In this document: piece after piece, positions 8,524 through 17,203 of the stretch
How positions within the stretch are numbered: the first letter of the stretch is position 1
Layout: every line of letters starts with the position of its first letter
From: Bacteroides oleiciplenus YIT 12058
GTDB lineage: Bacteria > Bacteroidota > Bacteroidia > Bacteroidales > Bacteroidaceae
NCBI RefSeq assembly: GCF_000315485.1
Contig: NZ_JH992940.1
Span: 1,810,816 to 1,874,815 of the forward strand
Length of the DNA: 64,000 bases
Reading direction: 5' to 3'
The notes under the pieces: generated by a model
What the model saw: the letters and a program-made list of their open reading frames with translations, nothing else
Told to the model about the DNA's origin: nothing
The model's database searches: none
Translations under genes and position numbers: made by a program

Positions 8524-9651
8524 TTAATTCAATTTATAAACTTCTGCTCCTGCCAACAGAAAGCAACCTACACCGTAATCCTCAAAATCAGGTACTTTAT
8601 CATAGGTCACCGGCTGGCCGTCTTTCGGTTCTTTCCCTGTTCCTTGCACATATCCCAGGCAACCATTTGGATGAACAGCATCCTGAACCATTGCATTCCA
8701 GGCTTTCAGCAATACCGGCAGATATTCTTTCTTATCCAGCAATCCCTTGCGTACGCCCCAAGCCATACCGTAAACAAACAGCGCCGTGCCGCTTGTCTCT
8801 TTTCCACCGAAGTTCGTTTCGTCATGCAGGCTCACATTCCAGAAGCCATCCGTACGCTGGCACTTCTTCAAAGCCTTGCTCATTGCAAGGAAGTCATTAA
8901 TGTAATCCGCACGATGCAGTTCGTCTGCCGGAATTTCTTCCAGAACGCGCACTAATGCAGCGTATGCCCAACCGTTCCCACGGCTCCAATAACAATCCTC
9001 TCCATTCGGTTCCTTATAAGGAGGCACAAAGTCGGCGTCTCTCCACCACAATCCGTCTTTCGGATTGAAGAGTCCGTTCTTGCCATGCACGTTGCGGGAA
9101 TAGCTGTACATTTCCCACATCTTATCATTATATTTCTGCTCTCCTGTCAACTTACCCAGCTTGGCATAGATGGGCATTGCCATTTGTATGGCGTCCACCC
9201 ACGTCCAGTCATTCACCTGAGGAGCATTGACCACCATATCGATGCTGGCCTTGATTTTCCTGATTTTCTCCGGATCGGAAGACATGTTATACAAATCTAT
9301 ATAAACCTGTCCGCAGCACTGGTCGTCCGCATTGCGCGTGGTGTTTCCGTTGCGCATTCCCCATTTGTGATAGTCAGCCCATTGATAGGTGTAATCGTAA
9401 TATTCTTCACGGGGAAAGATGGAGTACAACGCCATCAATCCCTCATAATACACGGCACGTGTCCAGATATTACTGGGACGTATGATGCCATTGTAAGACG
9501 GAGTACGATAGTCCGCATACTTCTTCATAAAGTAATCATTCACTTTTACCAGATTCTTGAGCGTCTCTTTCTTGTCGGGTAGCTCTTGGGCAACAGCGCT
9601 CCCGCATATGAGGCTCATAAAGAGGAAAACTCCTAATAGTTTCTTTTTCAT
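8524..9651 (-). CDS. GH105 unsaturated rhamnogalacturonyl hydrolase
   Basis: The 375-residue protein has a signal peptide (cleavage near AVAQE) and an (alpha/alpha)6-barrel sequence typical of YteR/YesR. The likely catalytic Asp153 lies in WTWVDAIQMAMP; NADDQCCGQ (108-116), WSRGNGW and TSGTALFVYGMAWG are family blocks. GH105 enzymes hydrate and release the 4,5-unsaturated galacturonic acid that RG lyases leave at the non-reducing end, giving free unsaturated uronate and a rhamnose-ended oligosaccharide. It sits 18 bases after the GH28 gene and shares its operon. A second, divergent GH105 is encoded at 49381-50787. Confidence 0.9.
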   Translation of the reverse strand: MKKKLLGVFLFMSLICGSAVAQELPDKKETLKNLVKVNDYFMKKYADYRTPSYNGIIRPSNIWTRAVYYEGLMALYSIFPREEYYDYTYQWADYHKWGMRNGNTTRNADDQCCGQVYIDLYNMSSDPEKIRKIKASIDMVVNAPQVNDWTWVDAIQMAMPIYAKLGKLTGEQKYNDKMWEMYSYSRNVHGKNGLFNPKDGLWWRDADFVPPYKEPNGEDCYWSRGNGWAYAALVRVLEEIPADELHRADYINDFLAMSKALKKCQRTDGFWNVSLHDETNFGGKETSGTALFVYGMAWGVRKGLLDKKEYLPVLLKAWNAMVQDAVHPNGCLGYVQGTGKEPKDGQPVTYDKVPDFEDYGVGCFLLAGAEVYKLN

Positions 9652-9669
9652 GGTGTGGTTATAAATTTA

Positions 9670-11091
9670 TTAATTCTTATACTCTTTACCGTCCACTGTT
9701 ATATTCCGATATACCAACCCATCGGCATCATCCGTCACCAACAAAGGACGGCCGTCCGCCTGCTTGTAATGGAAGTGTACATCGTTCAAAGTCACGCCAC
9801 GGGCATGACGGATATAAAAACCCTTTGCCGGAATAGTACCAAACATCCACGGCTCCGGATAAGTCTTTTCATTCTCGGGCGGGATGCGTTGACCGTCTTC
9901 CGCACTATATCCTCCCTGATGGTAAATATGGATATTGCTGAATGTCACATCTTCAATCAACGCTCCCGGCACGCCGCTGATTATGGAGGAATAGCGAGAA
10001 TCGGCATTAAACACATTGACGTTACTGATAAGAATGCGTTTCATTGCCCCCACCGGAGTACCTTCGGGGCTGCGCATACGCTTGCCGAGGCGCAGGAAGA
10101 AAGGAGCATTCACAATATCCCGCATCGTAATGTTACTGATGACAATATCTTCCAGCTGTCCGCCGTCCACCGTTTCAAGGGCAAGGCCACGGCAACGCTC
10201 GAATATGCAGTTTGTAATGGCGATATTCTTAAAACCGCCGCTGGATTCTGTGCCGAGCTTGATGCGTCCCGTCACATAGCCATGGTCGGGAGCCTGAGGC
10301 TCATCGCGTTGCCAGGTGGCATCCAGCATGGCGCTGCGGTCGTAGCCGCTGACGTAACAGTCGGAAATAATCACATTCTCCGTATCCCTGAAACTACCGA
10401 GGGCATAAGAGGCTTTCAATACGATGGCATCATCCCAGGGAGAATTAACGCTGCATCCGGTGATACGTACATTCTTGCAACAATCTATATCAAACCCATC
10501 ACGGTTAGTATCCACTTTCAGGTTGATGATACTCAGATTATCCACTCCCGTAGCTAACAGAGCGAAATGCCCGCAACGCAACATTGAGAAGTCTTTCAGT
10601 GTGATATTCTTGCAAAGTTTCAGGCTGATGGCCTTATTCCCCACTCCCGGCAGACGGCTCTCTTCACGGGTCAGTCCACGGCCGTAGATGAGTCCCGGTC
10701 CGCTGATGGTTACGTCTTCTAGGCCGATTCCCCAGATGAGGGAGTTCTTCCAATGGCTGTGGCCGAAGTCCTGATAACGGTTGTGCTCGTTGGGTTCCGC
10801 CTCATCATATCCTCCGTCGGGAGTGGGTGAAGCGGCAATGATGCGCGCACCTTGTTCCAGATATAAATGAACATGGCTGGCAAGACGGATGGAGTAACAG
10901 GCATATTCACCCGCAGGAACATACACCGTTCCGCCGCCTCCGGCAGAAGCCGCAGAAATGGCACGGTTGATGGCGGGCGAGTCGATAGTCACCCCGTCAG
11001 CCCGGGCACCATAATCTTTCACATTATGGATGGCTGCCTGCATCACAAGCATCCAGCAACAGGCCGATATGAATAAAGCTAAACGTCTCAT
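9670..11091 (-). CDS. GH28 polygalacturonase-family glycoside hydrolase
   Basis: The 473-residue exported parallel-beta-helix protein has a signal peptide up to about residue 20, then NVKDYGARADGVTIDSPAIN, the classic GH28 entry. Catalytic signatures: NRDGFDI (196-202, the NTD block), PWDDAIV (219-224, the paired aspartates) and GRIKLGTES (275-283, the RIK block). GH28 enzymes hydrolyse alpha-galacturonide links in homogalacturonan or RG-I; the operon context favours RG-I or an unsaturated oligomer. The start overlaps the stop of the upstream DUF4450-like gene (ATGA), so the two are translationally coupled. Confidence 0.88.
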   Translation of the reverse strand: MRRLALFISACCWMLVMQAAIHNVKDYGARADGVTIDSPAINRAISAASAGGGGTVYVPAGEYACYSIRLASHVHLYLEQGARIIAASPTPDGGYDEAEPNEHNRYQDFGHSHWKNSLIWGIGLEDVTISGPGLIYGRGLTREESRLPGVGNKAISLKLCKNITLKDFSMLRCGHFALLATGVDNLSIINLKVDTNRDGFDIDCCKNVRITGCSVNSPWDDAIVLKASYALGSFRDTENVIISDCYVSGYDRSAMLDATWQRDEPQAPDHGYVTGRIKLGTESSGGFKNIAITNCIFERCRGLALETVDGGQLEDIVISNITMRDIVNAPFFLRLGKRMRSPEGTPVGAMKRILISNVNVFNADSRYSSIISGVPGALIEDVTFSNIHIYHQGGYSAEDGQRIPPENEKTYPEPWMFGTIPAKGFYIRHARGVTLNDVHFHYKQADGRPLLVTDDADGLVYRNITVDGKEYKN

Positions 11092-11768
11092 CTCTTACTC
11101 TCCTTTTCAAACAGTTGCGGCAACATGAAGTAATTATAATCCGCCCCAGCATTCTGTTTATAGAAACAGAAGTAGCATTTCTCCTTCGCATTCCAGGAAT
11201 AAAGAGAGGAAATGACAGGAGCATCCGTTTTCTTTCCGGAGTGATACAACTCGAGTGGCGACGTTTGCCGGCGGGCATCCGACAGGCGAAGCTCCGAGCC
11301 GATAGGCGCTATCCCCTGCGTGACGCGCAGGGCCATACTTGCACCATAGTACACCGTGAAAGCATTTTCTTCATCGCTGAATACATTGTCCCGGCAGGCT
11401 TCGGGAAAGATTACAGCGCCTTGTCCTGAGAGCGCTTCGTCTTCGTTGCAAGCCCCAAAGGCCCAGCACAAGGACAGATTTTCTGGTAAACGGGAGCCGG
11501 AAACCTCCACTAACAACCCTTTAGTATCCGTGAGAGGGCATATCATTAACCTAATTTTACCTATTCCTAACAATGCATCCTTTATTATGTATGTCCGGTC
11601 TCCCGTTTTTTCCAGTTCACATTCGTCCAGCCAACGGCTCTTGTCGCCCGCCACTATGCCCAGGCGGAAAGTGCCCGCCCCTTTAGATAAACGGAAAGGA
11701 AGTGCCTGCGCTTTCATCTCTGCCAGCACAAGAAGCAACAATAATATGATAGTAAGATTTCTCTTCAT
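11088..11768 (-). CDS. DUF4450-like exported protein, standalone short form
   Basis: The 226-residue protein starts at MKRNLTIILLLLLVLAEMKAQ, a clear signal peptide; a longer frame to 11864 would overlap the divergent promoter region and is disfavoured. The mature part is beta-rich and carries LPENLSLCWAFGACNEDEAL, which resembles the N-terminal DUF4450 domain of much longer Bacteroides pectin-locus proteins (about 1,000 residues). The expected C-terminal catalytic portion is absent, so this is either a natural stand-alone module or a remnant. It heads the leftward GH28-GH105-CE12 operon and is coupled to GH28 by an ATGA overlap. Function unknown; assignment by resemblance only. Confidence 0.5.
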   Translation of the reverse strand: MKRNLTIILLLLLVLAEMKAQALPFRLSKGAGTFRLGIVAGDKSRWLDECELEKTGDRTYIIKDALLGIGKIRLMICPLTDTKGLLVEVSGSRLPENLSLCWAFGACNEDEALSGQGAVIFPEACRDNVFSDEENAFTVYYGASMALRVTQGIAPIGSELRLSDARRQTSPLELYHSGKKTDAPVISSLYSWNAKEKCYFCFYKQNAGADYNYFMLPQLFEKESKR

Positions 11769-11928
11769 AGTATCCATTATATTCCGCTTATTAATCATGC
11801 TGCGAAAATAGGCCTTTTCACTATCCCAACGAATGGAAACATGTACATTTACATGGAAATTCATCTAAAAAGGCTCTATATTGCATAGATTTGTACTATT
11901 TTCCATAGCCTGTTTTCGCCCCGTCGCG

Positions 11929-11936
11929 TACCTTTG
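11929..11936 (+). promoter_or_regulatory. Promoter -7 box for the GH42 gene
   Basis: TACCTTTG fits TAnnTTTG, with a leader of about 25 bases to the ATG at 11968. It lies after the 11881 in-frame ATG, ruling out the longer start. Confidence 0.5.
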
Positions 11937-11967
11937 CCTATATATAAACCTATCAAGTAAAATACCC

Positions 11968-14046
11968 ATGAAGAAACTGATTTTCACCTTACTCTGCGCC
12001 TGTCTGACGACCGGAATGCTCTTTGCACAACCTGCATGGTTCAATGACAAAGACCTCACCCTGACCGGTGCTTACTATTATCCCGAACACTGGGACGAGA
12101 GCCAGTGGGAACGCGATTTCAAACAAATGCACGAACTGGGCTTCGAGTTCACGCACTTCGCCGAGTTTGCCTGGGCACAACTGGAACCGGAAGAGGGGAA
12201 GTATGACTTCACCTGGCTGGACAAAGCGGTTGCCCTGGCCGATAAGTACCAGTTGAAGGTTATCATGTGCACTTCTACCGCCACCCCACCCGTCTGGTTG
12301 AGCCGCAAGTATCCGGAAATCCTGATTAAGCAGGAAGACGGAACTATCCTCGACCACGGCGCACGCCAGCATGCCTCGTTTGCTTCTCCCGTTTACCGGG
12401 AACTATCTTATAAGATGATAGAGAAGCTGGCACAGCATTACGGCAACGACCCGCGCATCATCGGTTGGCAGCTCGACAACGAACCTGCCGTGCAGTTCGA
12501 TTATAATCCTGCTGCCGAAGTAGCTTTCCGCCAGTTCCTGAGAAATAAGTACCACAACAATATTAAGGAAGTGAACGATGCCTGGGGCACAGCCTTCTGG
12601 AGCGAGGTTTACTCGTCTTTCGATGAGATTACCCTTCCCAAAACCGCCCAGATGTTCATGAATCATCACCAGATTCTGGATTATCGCCGCTTTGCCGCCG
12701 GGCAGACGAATGACTTCCTGAACGAGCAATGCCTGCTCATCAAGAAGCATGCCCGCAACCAATGGGTGACCACAAACTACATCCCTAATTATGATGAAGG
12801 ACATATCGGTGGCAGCCCCGACCTTGACTTTGTGAGCTATACCCGCTACATGGTATACGGCGACAACGAAGGCATCGGCCGTCGCGGATACCGTGTGGGC
12901 AACCCGTTGCGCATCGCCTTTGCCAACGACTTCTTCCGCCCCGTGCAAGGCACCTACGGAGTAATGGAACTCCAGCCGGGCCAAGTGAACTGGGGAAGCA
13001 TCAACCCGCAACCCCTGCCCGGTGCCGTACGCTTGTGGCTGTGGAGTGTTTTTGCCGGTGGAAGCGACTTCACATGTACCTACCGCTACCGCCAGCCACT
13101 CTACGGAACAGAGCAATACCACTACGGCATTGTAAACACAGACGGCACCACCATCACCCCCGGCGGACGGGAGTTTGAACAATTCATGAAAGAAATCAAG
13201 CAACTACGCACCCAGGCAAAAGCCCGTGAGGTGAAGCCTGCCGATTACCGGGCACGCCGCACCGCCATCCTCTTCAACCACGAGAACGCATGGAGCATCG
13301 AGCGGCAGAAACAGAACCGCACCTGGAACACAATGGCCCACGTCGAGAAGTACTATCGCACCCTGAAAAGCTTCGGCGCCCCAGTGGACATCATCAACGA
13401 AAGCAAAGACTTGTCGCAATACCCTGTAGTGATTGCCCCTGCCTATCAGATGGCGGACAAAGCACTGGTGGACCGCTGGACCGAATACGTAAAGCAAGGC
13501 GGAAACCTGGTGCTGACCTGCCGCACTGCACAAAAAGACCGTTACGGCCGTCTGCCCGAAGCTCCCTTCGGCTCCATGATTGACGAGCTGACGGGCAATG
13601 AGATGGAATTCTACGACCTCCTCCTTCCCGAAGAACCGGGAAAGTACGTCATGGACGGTAAGGAATACACCTGGAATACTTGGGGTGAGATACTGAAACC
13701 GGGCAAGGACTGCCATACATGGGGCAAGTATATCGAAGAATTCTATGAAGGAAAACCTGCAATCAGCACCCGAAAACTCGGCAAAGGCAGCATCACGTAT
13801 GTAGGCATCGATAGCACGGACGGCGCTCTGGAAAAGGATGTATTGAAAAAGCTGTATGCTGAACTGAACATCCCCGTCATGGACTTGCCCTATGGCGTGA
13901 CAATGGAGTATCGCAACGGATTGGGCATCGTACTTAATTACAGTGACAAGCCTTACTCGTTTACGCTTCCGGCAGGGGCGAAAGCTCTGATAGGGACAAC
14001 AGATATTCCTACGGCAGGGGTATTGGTATTCGCACTGAAGCAATAG
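11968..14046 (+). CDS. GH42 beta-galactosidase
   Basis: The 692-residue exported enzyme starts MKKLIFTLLCACLTTGMLFAQ (signal peptide). The GH42 TIM barrel follows: LTGAYYYPEHWDESQW, the acid/base Glu172 in GWQLDNEPAV, and the nucleophile Glu334 in GVMELQPGQVNWG; the trimerisation and C-terminal beta domains are present and the length is normal. GH42 enzymes release galactose from beta-1,4-galactan or arabinogalactan side chains, fitting RG-I side-chain trimming. The gene is transcribed away from the DUF4450-GH28-GH105-CE12 operon, sharing a 200-base divergent promoter region, and is followed by an unusual repeat block and an SGNH hydrolase gene. Confidence 0.92.
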   Translation: MKKLIFTLLCACLTTGMLFAQPAWFNDKDLTLTGAYYYPEHWDESQWERDFKQMHELGFEFTHFAEFAWAQLEPEEGKYDFTWLDKAVALADKYQLKVIMCTSTATPPVWLSRKYPEILIKQEDGTILDHGARQHASFASPVYRELSYKMIEKLAQHYGNDPRIIGWQLDNEPAVQFDYNPAAEVAFRQFLRNKYHNNIKEVNDAWGTAFWSEVYSSFDEITLPKTAQMFMNHHQILDYRRFAAGQTNDFLNEQCLLIKKHARNQWVTTNYIPNYDEGHIGGSPDLDFVSYTRYMVYGDNEGIGRRGYRVGNPLRIAFANDFFRPVQGTYGVMELQPGQVNWGSINPQPLPGAVRLWLWSVFAGGSDFTCTYRYRQPLYGTEQYHYGIVNTDGTTITPGGREFEQFMKEIKQLRTQAKAREVKPADYRARRTAILFNHENAWSIERQKQNRTWNTMAHVEKYYRTLKSFGAPVDIINESKDLSQYPVVIAPAYQMADKALVDRWTEYVKQGGNLVLTCRTAQKDRYGRLPEAPFGSMIDELTGNEMEFYDLLLPEEPGKYVMDGKEYTWNTWGEILKPGKDCHTWGKYIEEFYEGKPAISTRKLGKGSITYVGIDSTDGALEKDVLKKLYAELNIPVMDLPYGVTMEYRNGLGIVLNYSDKPYSFTLPAGAKALIGTTDIPTAGVLVFALKQ

Positions 14047-14081
14047 GCAGGCCTTATTGTTGCAGATACATTGCCAAGTCT

Positions 14082-14165
14082 TTGCCACTGCATTGGCAAA
14101 CTTTTGCCACAGGACTGGCAAGCTACTGCCAATGCAGTGGCAAAGTCTTGCCAGTCCTGTGGCAA
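14082..14165. repeat. Interleaved inverted-repeat block, order A-B-A'-B'
   Basis: Unit A (14082-14098, TTGCCACTGCATTGGCA) is the reverse complement of A' (14127-14143). Unit B (14104-14122, TTGCCACAGGACTGGCAAG) is the reverse complement of B' (14147-14165). Each unit is itself a TTGCCA-N6-TGGCAA palindrome, so three alternative sets of hairpins are possible. It lies between the GH42 stop and the SGNH start, in the same transcript direction. Confidence 0.75.
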
Positions 14166-14201
14166 GAAACCTACAATACTAACCATAAAAATCCGATAAG
14201 T

Positions 14202-14897
14202 ATGAGAATGAAATCAATCCTGAAGAAACTACTATTTACGGGCTGTTGTCTGTCTGCCATCGTCAGCCATGCACAGCCGGCAACTACCGATTCGTCATCA
14301 GATGAACTTAAAGGCAAACGCATAGGTGTCATTGGAGACAGCTATGTCAGAAACCATAAAGAACCCGTAGAAAATACCTGGCACTATGCTTTCGCCCGGA
14401 AACATGGCATGGAGTATTTCAATTACGGAAGAAACGGAAGCAGCATAGCCTATTCCAGTCCCCGCTGGGGAGAAGCCATGTATTTAAGGTATAAGGAAAT
14501 GCCGGACAGTTTAGACTATGTCATCGTAATTGGCGGGCACAATGATTCCTTCAAGCTGGACTCCATCGGAGGCATAGGCAACTTTAAAGACAGGCTGGGA
14601 ATACTTTGTGAAGGACTTGTTGAGAAATATCCCACAGCCAAGATATTCTTTTTCACCCGGTGGAACTGCAGGGACTTCAAAGGAAGTAATTCGGAGAAAA
14701 TAGTAGATGCAATGATTGAAGTCTGCGGCAATTACAGTATTCCCATTTTCGACTGTGCCAGGAAAGGGAGTATCTATGCCGATAACGATACTTTCAGGAA
14801 AATATATTTCCAGGGAAACAAGGATACGGCACATCTGAATAAGAAAGGGCATGAACGTTTTCTGAAAGTGGCGGAAAGCTTCATACTTCAGTATTGA
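14202..14897 (+). CDS. SGNH/GDSL-family hydrolase, probable carbohydrate esterase
   Basis: The 231-residue exported protein begins MRMKSILKKLLFTGCCLSAIVSHAQ. SGNH blocks: GVIGDSYV (nucleophile Ser), NYGRNGSS (Gly/Asn block), VIGGHNDSF (block III Asn) and DTAHLNKKGH (Asp/His dyad). No accessory domain is visible. It probably removes acetyl or similar esters; the neighbouring beta-galactosidase suggests esterified galactan or RG-I as target, but the family is too broad to say. A strong terminator follows. Confidence 0.75.
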   Translation: MRMKSILKKLLFTGCCLSAIVSHAQPATTDSSSDELKGKRIGVIGDSYVRNHKEPVENTWHYAFARKHGMEYFNYGRNGSSIAYSSPRWGEAMYLRYKEMPDSLDYVIVIGGHNDSFKLDSIGGIGNFKDRLGILCEGLVEKYPTAKIFFFTRWNCRDFKGSNSEKIVDAMIEVCGNYSIPIFDCARKGSIYADNDTFRKIYFQGNKDTAHLNKKGHERFLKVAESFILQY

Positions 14898-14919
14898 CCA
14901 TACATAGGGTAGATACTTA

Positions 14920-14958
14920 AACAGGCAGATAAAGATTCAACTTCATCTGCCTGTTTTT
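14920..14958 (+). terminator. Rho-independent terminator after the SGNH gene
   Basis: An 11-bp stem (AACAGGCAGAT with ATCTGCCTGTT, 14920-14930 and 14945-14955) is followed by a run of T. It ends the rightward GH42-SGNH transcript. Confidence 0.8.
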
Positions 14959-14996
14959 ATAATAGCCCGTTCTCCGGTGTATTCCGGCAACAGTTC

Positions 14997-15812
14997 TTAT
15001 ACTCCGCTGAATGCACTGAAACCACCATCAATCGGCAGTAACGCTCCCGTCACGAAGCTGGCGGCATCGCTGCACAGGAATTGTACGGCACCGTTCAACT
15101 CGTTGATATCACCGAAACGTTTCATCGGGGTCTTAGCCAGTACTTTCTTACTGCGGTCCGTCAGTGAGCCATCGGGATTGATGAGGACTGCACGGTTCTG
15201 GTCGCCGATGAAGAAGCCCGGAGCAATGGCATTCACCCGAATACCGTCTCCATACTTCAATGCAAGTTCGCTTGCCAGCCACTGAGTGAAGTTGGCAACG
15301 GCTGTTTTCGCTGCCGAATAGCCCGGAACACGAGTGATGGCACTGTAAGCTGCCATAGAAGATACATTCACAATGCATCCTTTGCCTTGTTTAGCCATCA
15401 CTTTGCTGAATACCAGAGACGGGTAAACGGTTCCGTTCATATTCAGACTGGTCACTTTATCCCAGCACGCGATGTCCATATCAAAGAAGTTCTGGTCGGG
15501 AGCAAGGGTAGCACCCGGCATGTTGCCGCCGGCAATGTTCAGCAGGATGTCAACACGTCCCCATTTAGCAACGATATCGTCGGCCAACTTTTCGAGGCTG
15601 GCAATGTCCAGCACATTACCTACGATGCCGATAATGTCTTCACCGTAAGTCTTCAGTTCTTCCACGCGCTTGTCCAGTTGTTCCTGACGAATATCGACCG
15701 CTACAACTTTAGCACCTTGTTCCATAAAACATTTGGCAATACTGCCACCCAATACACCACCGGCACCAGTGATCACTGCCACTTTGCCTGCAATACTGAA
15801 TTGTTCGTTCAT
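14997..15812 (-). CDS. SDR-family D-mannonate (fructuronate) oxidoreductase
   Basis: The 271-residue cytoplasmic short-chain dehydrogenase has the Rossmann motif TGAGGVLGGSIA (15-26), NIAGG (about 92-96), catalytic Ser in VNVSSMAAYS, and YSAAK (Tyr/Lys pair about 170-174). The closest functional role in Bacteroidetes with a mannonate dehydratase next door is reduction of D-fructuronate to D-mannonate, the job UxuB does in E. coli with an unrelated enzyme. It lies 18 bases downstream of uxuA in the same operon. The substrate is inferred from context; SDRs are hard to assign by sequence alone. Confidence 0.72.
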   Translation of the reverse strand: MNEQFSIAGKVAVITGAGGVLGGSIAKCFMEQGAKVVAVDIRQEQLDKRVEELKTYGEDIIGIVGNVLDIASLEKLADDIVAKWGRVDILLNIAGGNMPGATLAPDQNFFDMDIACWDKVTSLNMNGTVYPSLVFSKVMAKQGKGCIVNVSSMAAYSAITRVPGYSAAKTAVANFTQWLASELALKYGDGIRVNAIAPGFFIGDQNRAVLINPDGSLTDRSKKVLAKTPMKRFGDINELNGAVQFLCSDAASFVTGALLPIDGGFSAFSGV

Positions 15813-15830
15813 AATGTCTTTTTTTAATTT

Positions 15831-17003
15831 TTAATTATTAATTTCATCCTGTATCACTGCCATCATTCCCTCCACCTGTGCCAGTGCCAGCATGCGGCCG
15901 TGGAATGAGTATCCGGGATTGTAACCTTTGTCTTCATCACCCAGCATCATCCGACCATGGTCTACACGCATGGGGAGTCCCGGGTTTTCTTTCTCGAAGG
16001 TACGGATAAGGTCAATCAAGTGTCCGCGTCCTTCCAGGTGGGAGCTTTCTATGAAGTTGCCGCCAGGCATGGCAGCCGTACTGCGCAGATGCACAAAATG
16101 AGTACGCTTTGCAAACTTCTTCGCCAAATCACGGGTATCGTTATGCTCGCCTGCGCTGAGTGAACCTGCGCAGAAAGTTAATCCATTGTGCGGGTTATCC
16201 ACTGCATTCAGGAACCAAGCGGTATCTTCTTCATTCGTCACAATGCGAGGCAAGCCCAATACCTGAAACGGTGGGTCATCAGGATGCACACACATATTCA
16301 CACCATACTCTTCACATACAGGCATGATGGCAGAAAGGAAATAGCGCATGTTTTCACGAAGTGCATCACGGTCGATGCCTTCGTACAAAGCCAGCAATTT
16401 CTTGAAGATATTCACCGGATTCTTATCTCCTTCCTTAATATTACCGTTTACGAAACCTTGCGTCTTCACAATAATCGTGTCGATGAGGTCGTCTTTCTCG
16501 GCTTCGGTGATTGTCTTGTCCAGTTCCGCCACTTTCGCCAGTTCTTCGGGAGAATAGTCTTTCTCAGCTCCTTTGCGTCCGAGGATGCGGAGGTCGAAGT
16601 AAGCGAAACGAACGCGGTCAAAATAGAGGGATGACGTACCGTCAGCCCAGGGATGCTGCAAGTCCGTACGTATCCAGTCGATAACTGGCATAAAGTTATA
16701 GCAGATAGTCTTCACGCCACATTTTCCCAAGTTTGCCAGACTGACTTTATAGTTTTCTATCAGTTGGTCACGCTCCGGCCCAGCATATTTGATTGCCTCG
16801 CAAACCGGCAAACTCTCCACCACAGACCAGCGCAAGCCATAGGATTCAATGTATTTCTTCAAATCATTAATAGCTTCCTCTGTCCAGATTTCACCATTCG
16901 GCACATCGTGCAAAGCGGTTACAATACCTTCTACGCCTATCTGCCTCAGCATATCCAGCGTAATCTTATCCTTCTTGCCAAACCATCTCCAAGTCTTTTC
17001 CAT
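15831..17003 (-). CDS. uxuA: Mannonate dehydratase
   Basis: The 390-residue cytoplasmic enzyme converts D-mannonate to 2-keto-3-deoxy-D-gluconate in the glucuronate pathway. Sequence signs: MEKTWRWFGKKDKITLDML, GIVTALHDVPNGEIW near the N-terminus, NMCVHPDDPPF in the metal-binding core, FCAGSLSAGEHND and HFVHLRST, and a C-terminal RVDHGRMM block. Length is standard. It forms an operon with the SDR gene. A -7 box at 17134-17141 predicts a leader of about 125 bases that contains a palindrome. The pathway product enters the same route as pectin-derived uronates. Confidence 0.93.
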   Translation of the reverse strand: MEKTWRWFGKKDKITLDMLRQIGVEGIVTALHDVPNGEIWTEEAINDLKKYIESYGLRWSVVESLPVCEAIKYAGPERDQLIENYKVSLANLGKCGVKTICYNFMPVIDWIRTDLQHPWADGTSSLYFDRVRFAYFDLRILGRKGAEKDYSPEELAKVAELDKTITEAEKDDLIDTIIVKTQGFVNGNIKEGDKNPVNIFKKLLALYEGIDRDALRENMRYFLSAIMPVCEEYGVNMCVHPDDPPFQVLGLPRIVTNEEDTAWFLNAVDNPHNGLTFCAGSLSAGEHNDTRDLAKKFAKRTHFVHLRSTAAMPGGNFIESSHLEGRGHLIDLIRTFEKENPGLPMRVDHGRMMLGDEDKGYNPGYSFHGRMLALAQVEGMMAVIQDEINN

Positions 17004-17054
17004 TTTCGTTCTTTATTTATTCATTAATGTTCAACGTAATAAAAGTATCCTAAC

Positions 17055-17078
17055 TCTCCTCCTTCAAGAAGGAGGAGA
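17055..17078. promoter_or_regulatory. Palindrome in the uxuA leader
   Basis: The two halves TCTCCTCCTTC and GAAGGAGGAGA are exact reverse complements around a central AA. It lies between the predicted uxuA transcription start and its ATG. It could be an operator or an RNA hairpin; the tight centre favours a DNA-binding site. Confidence 0.45.
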
Positions 17079-17133
17079 ATGAAGTTACTACTAATTATAC
17101 GTTAGAGCTTCTGTATATTTGATTATTCTTTTG

Positions 17134-17141
17134 CAAAAATA
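17134..17141 (-). promoter_or_regulatory. Promoter -7 box for uxuA
   Basis: The minus strand reads TATTTTTG, matching TAnnTTTG. It is back to back with the AraC promoter at 17169-17176. Confidence 0.5.
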
Positions 17142-17168
17142 GCGAATTGATTCACGGACTTTTTTTCC

Positions 17169-17176
17169 TATATTTG
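17169..17176 (+). promoter_or_regulatory. Promoter -7 box for the AraC regulator
   Basis: TATATTTG matches TAnnTTTG, with about 28 bases to the ATG at 17204. The longer in-frame start at 17147 lies upstream of it and is disfavoured. Confidence 0.5.
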
Positions 17177-17203
17177 CAAAGAATAACTCTAAATTTGCCA
17201 CTT

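Noticed and set aside
9655..10557. 300-codon plus-strand open frame
   Set aside because: It is wholly antisense to the GH28 gene, which has a signal peptide, catalytic motifs and operon context.
13204..14121. 305-codon minus-strand open frame
   Set aside because: Antisense to GH42; no family resemblance and it runs into the repeat block.
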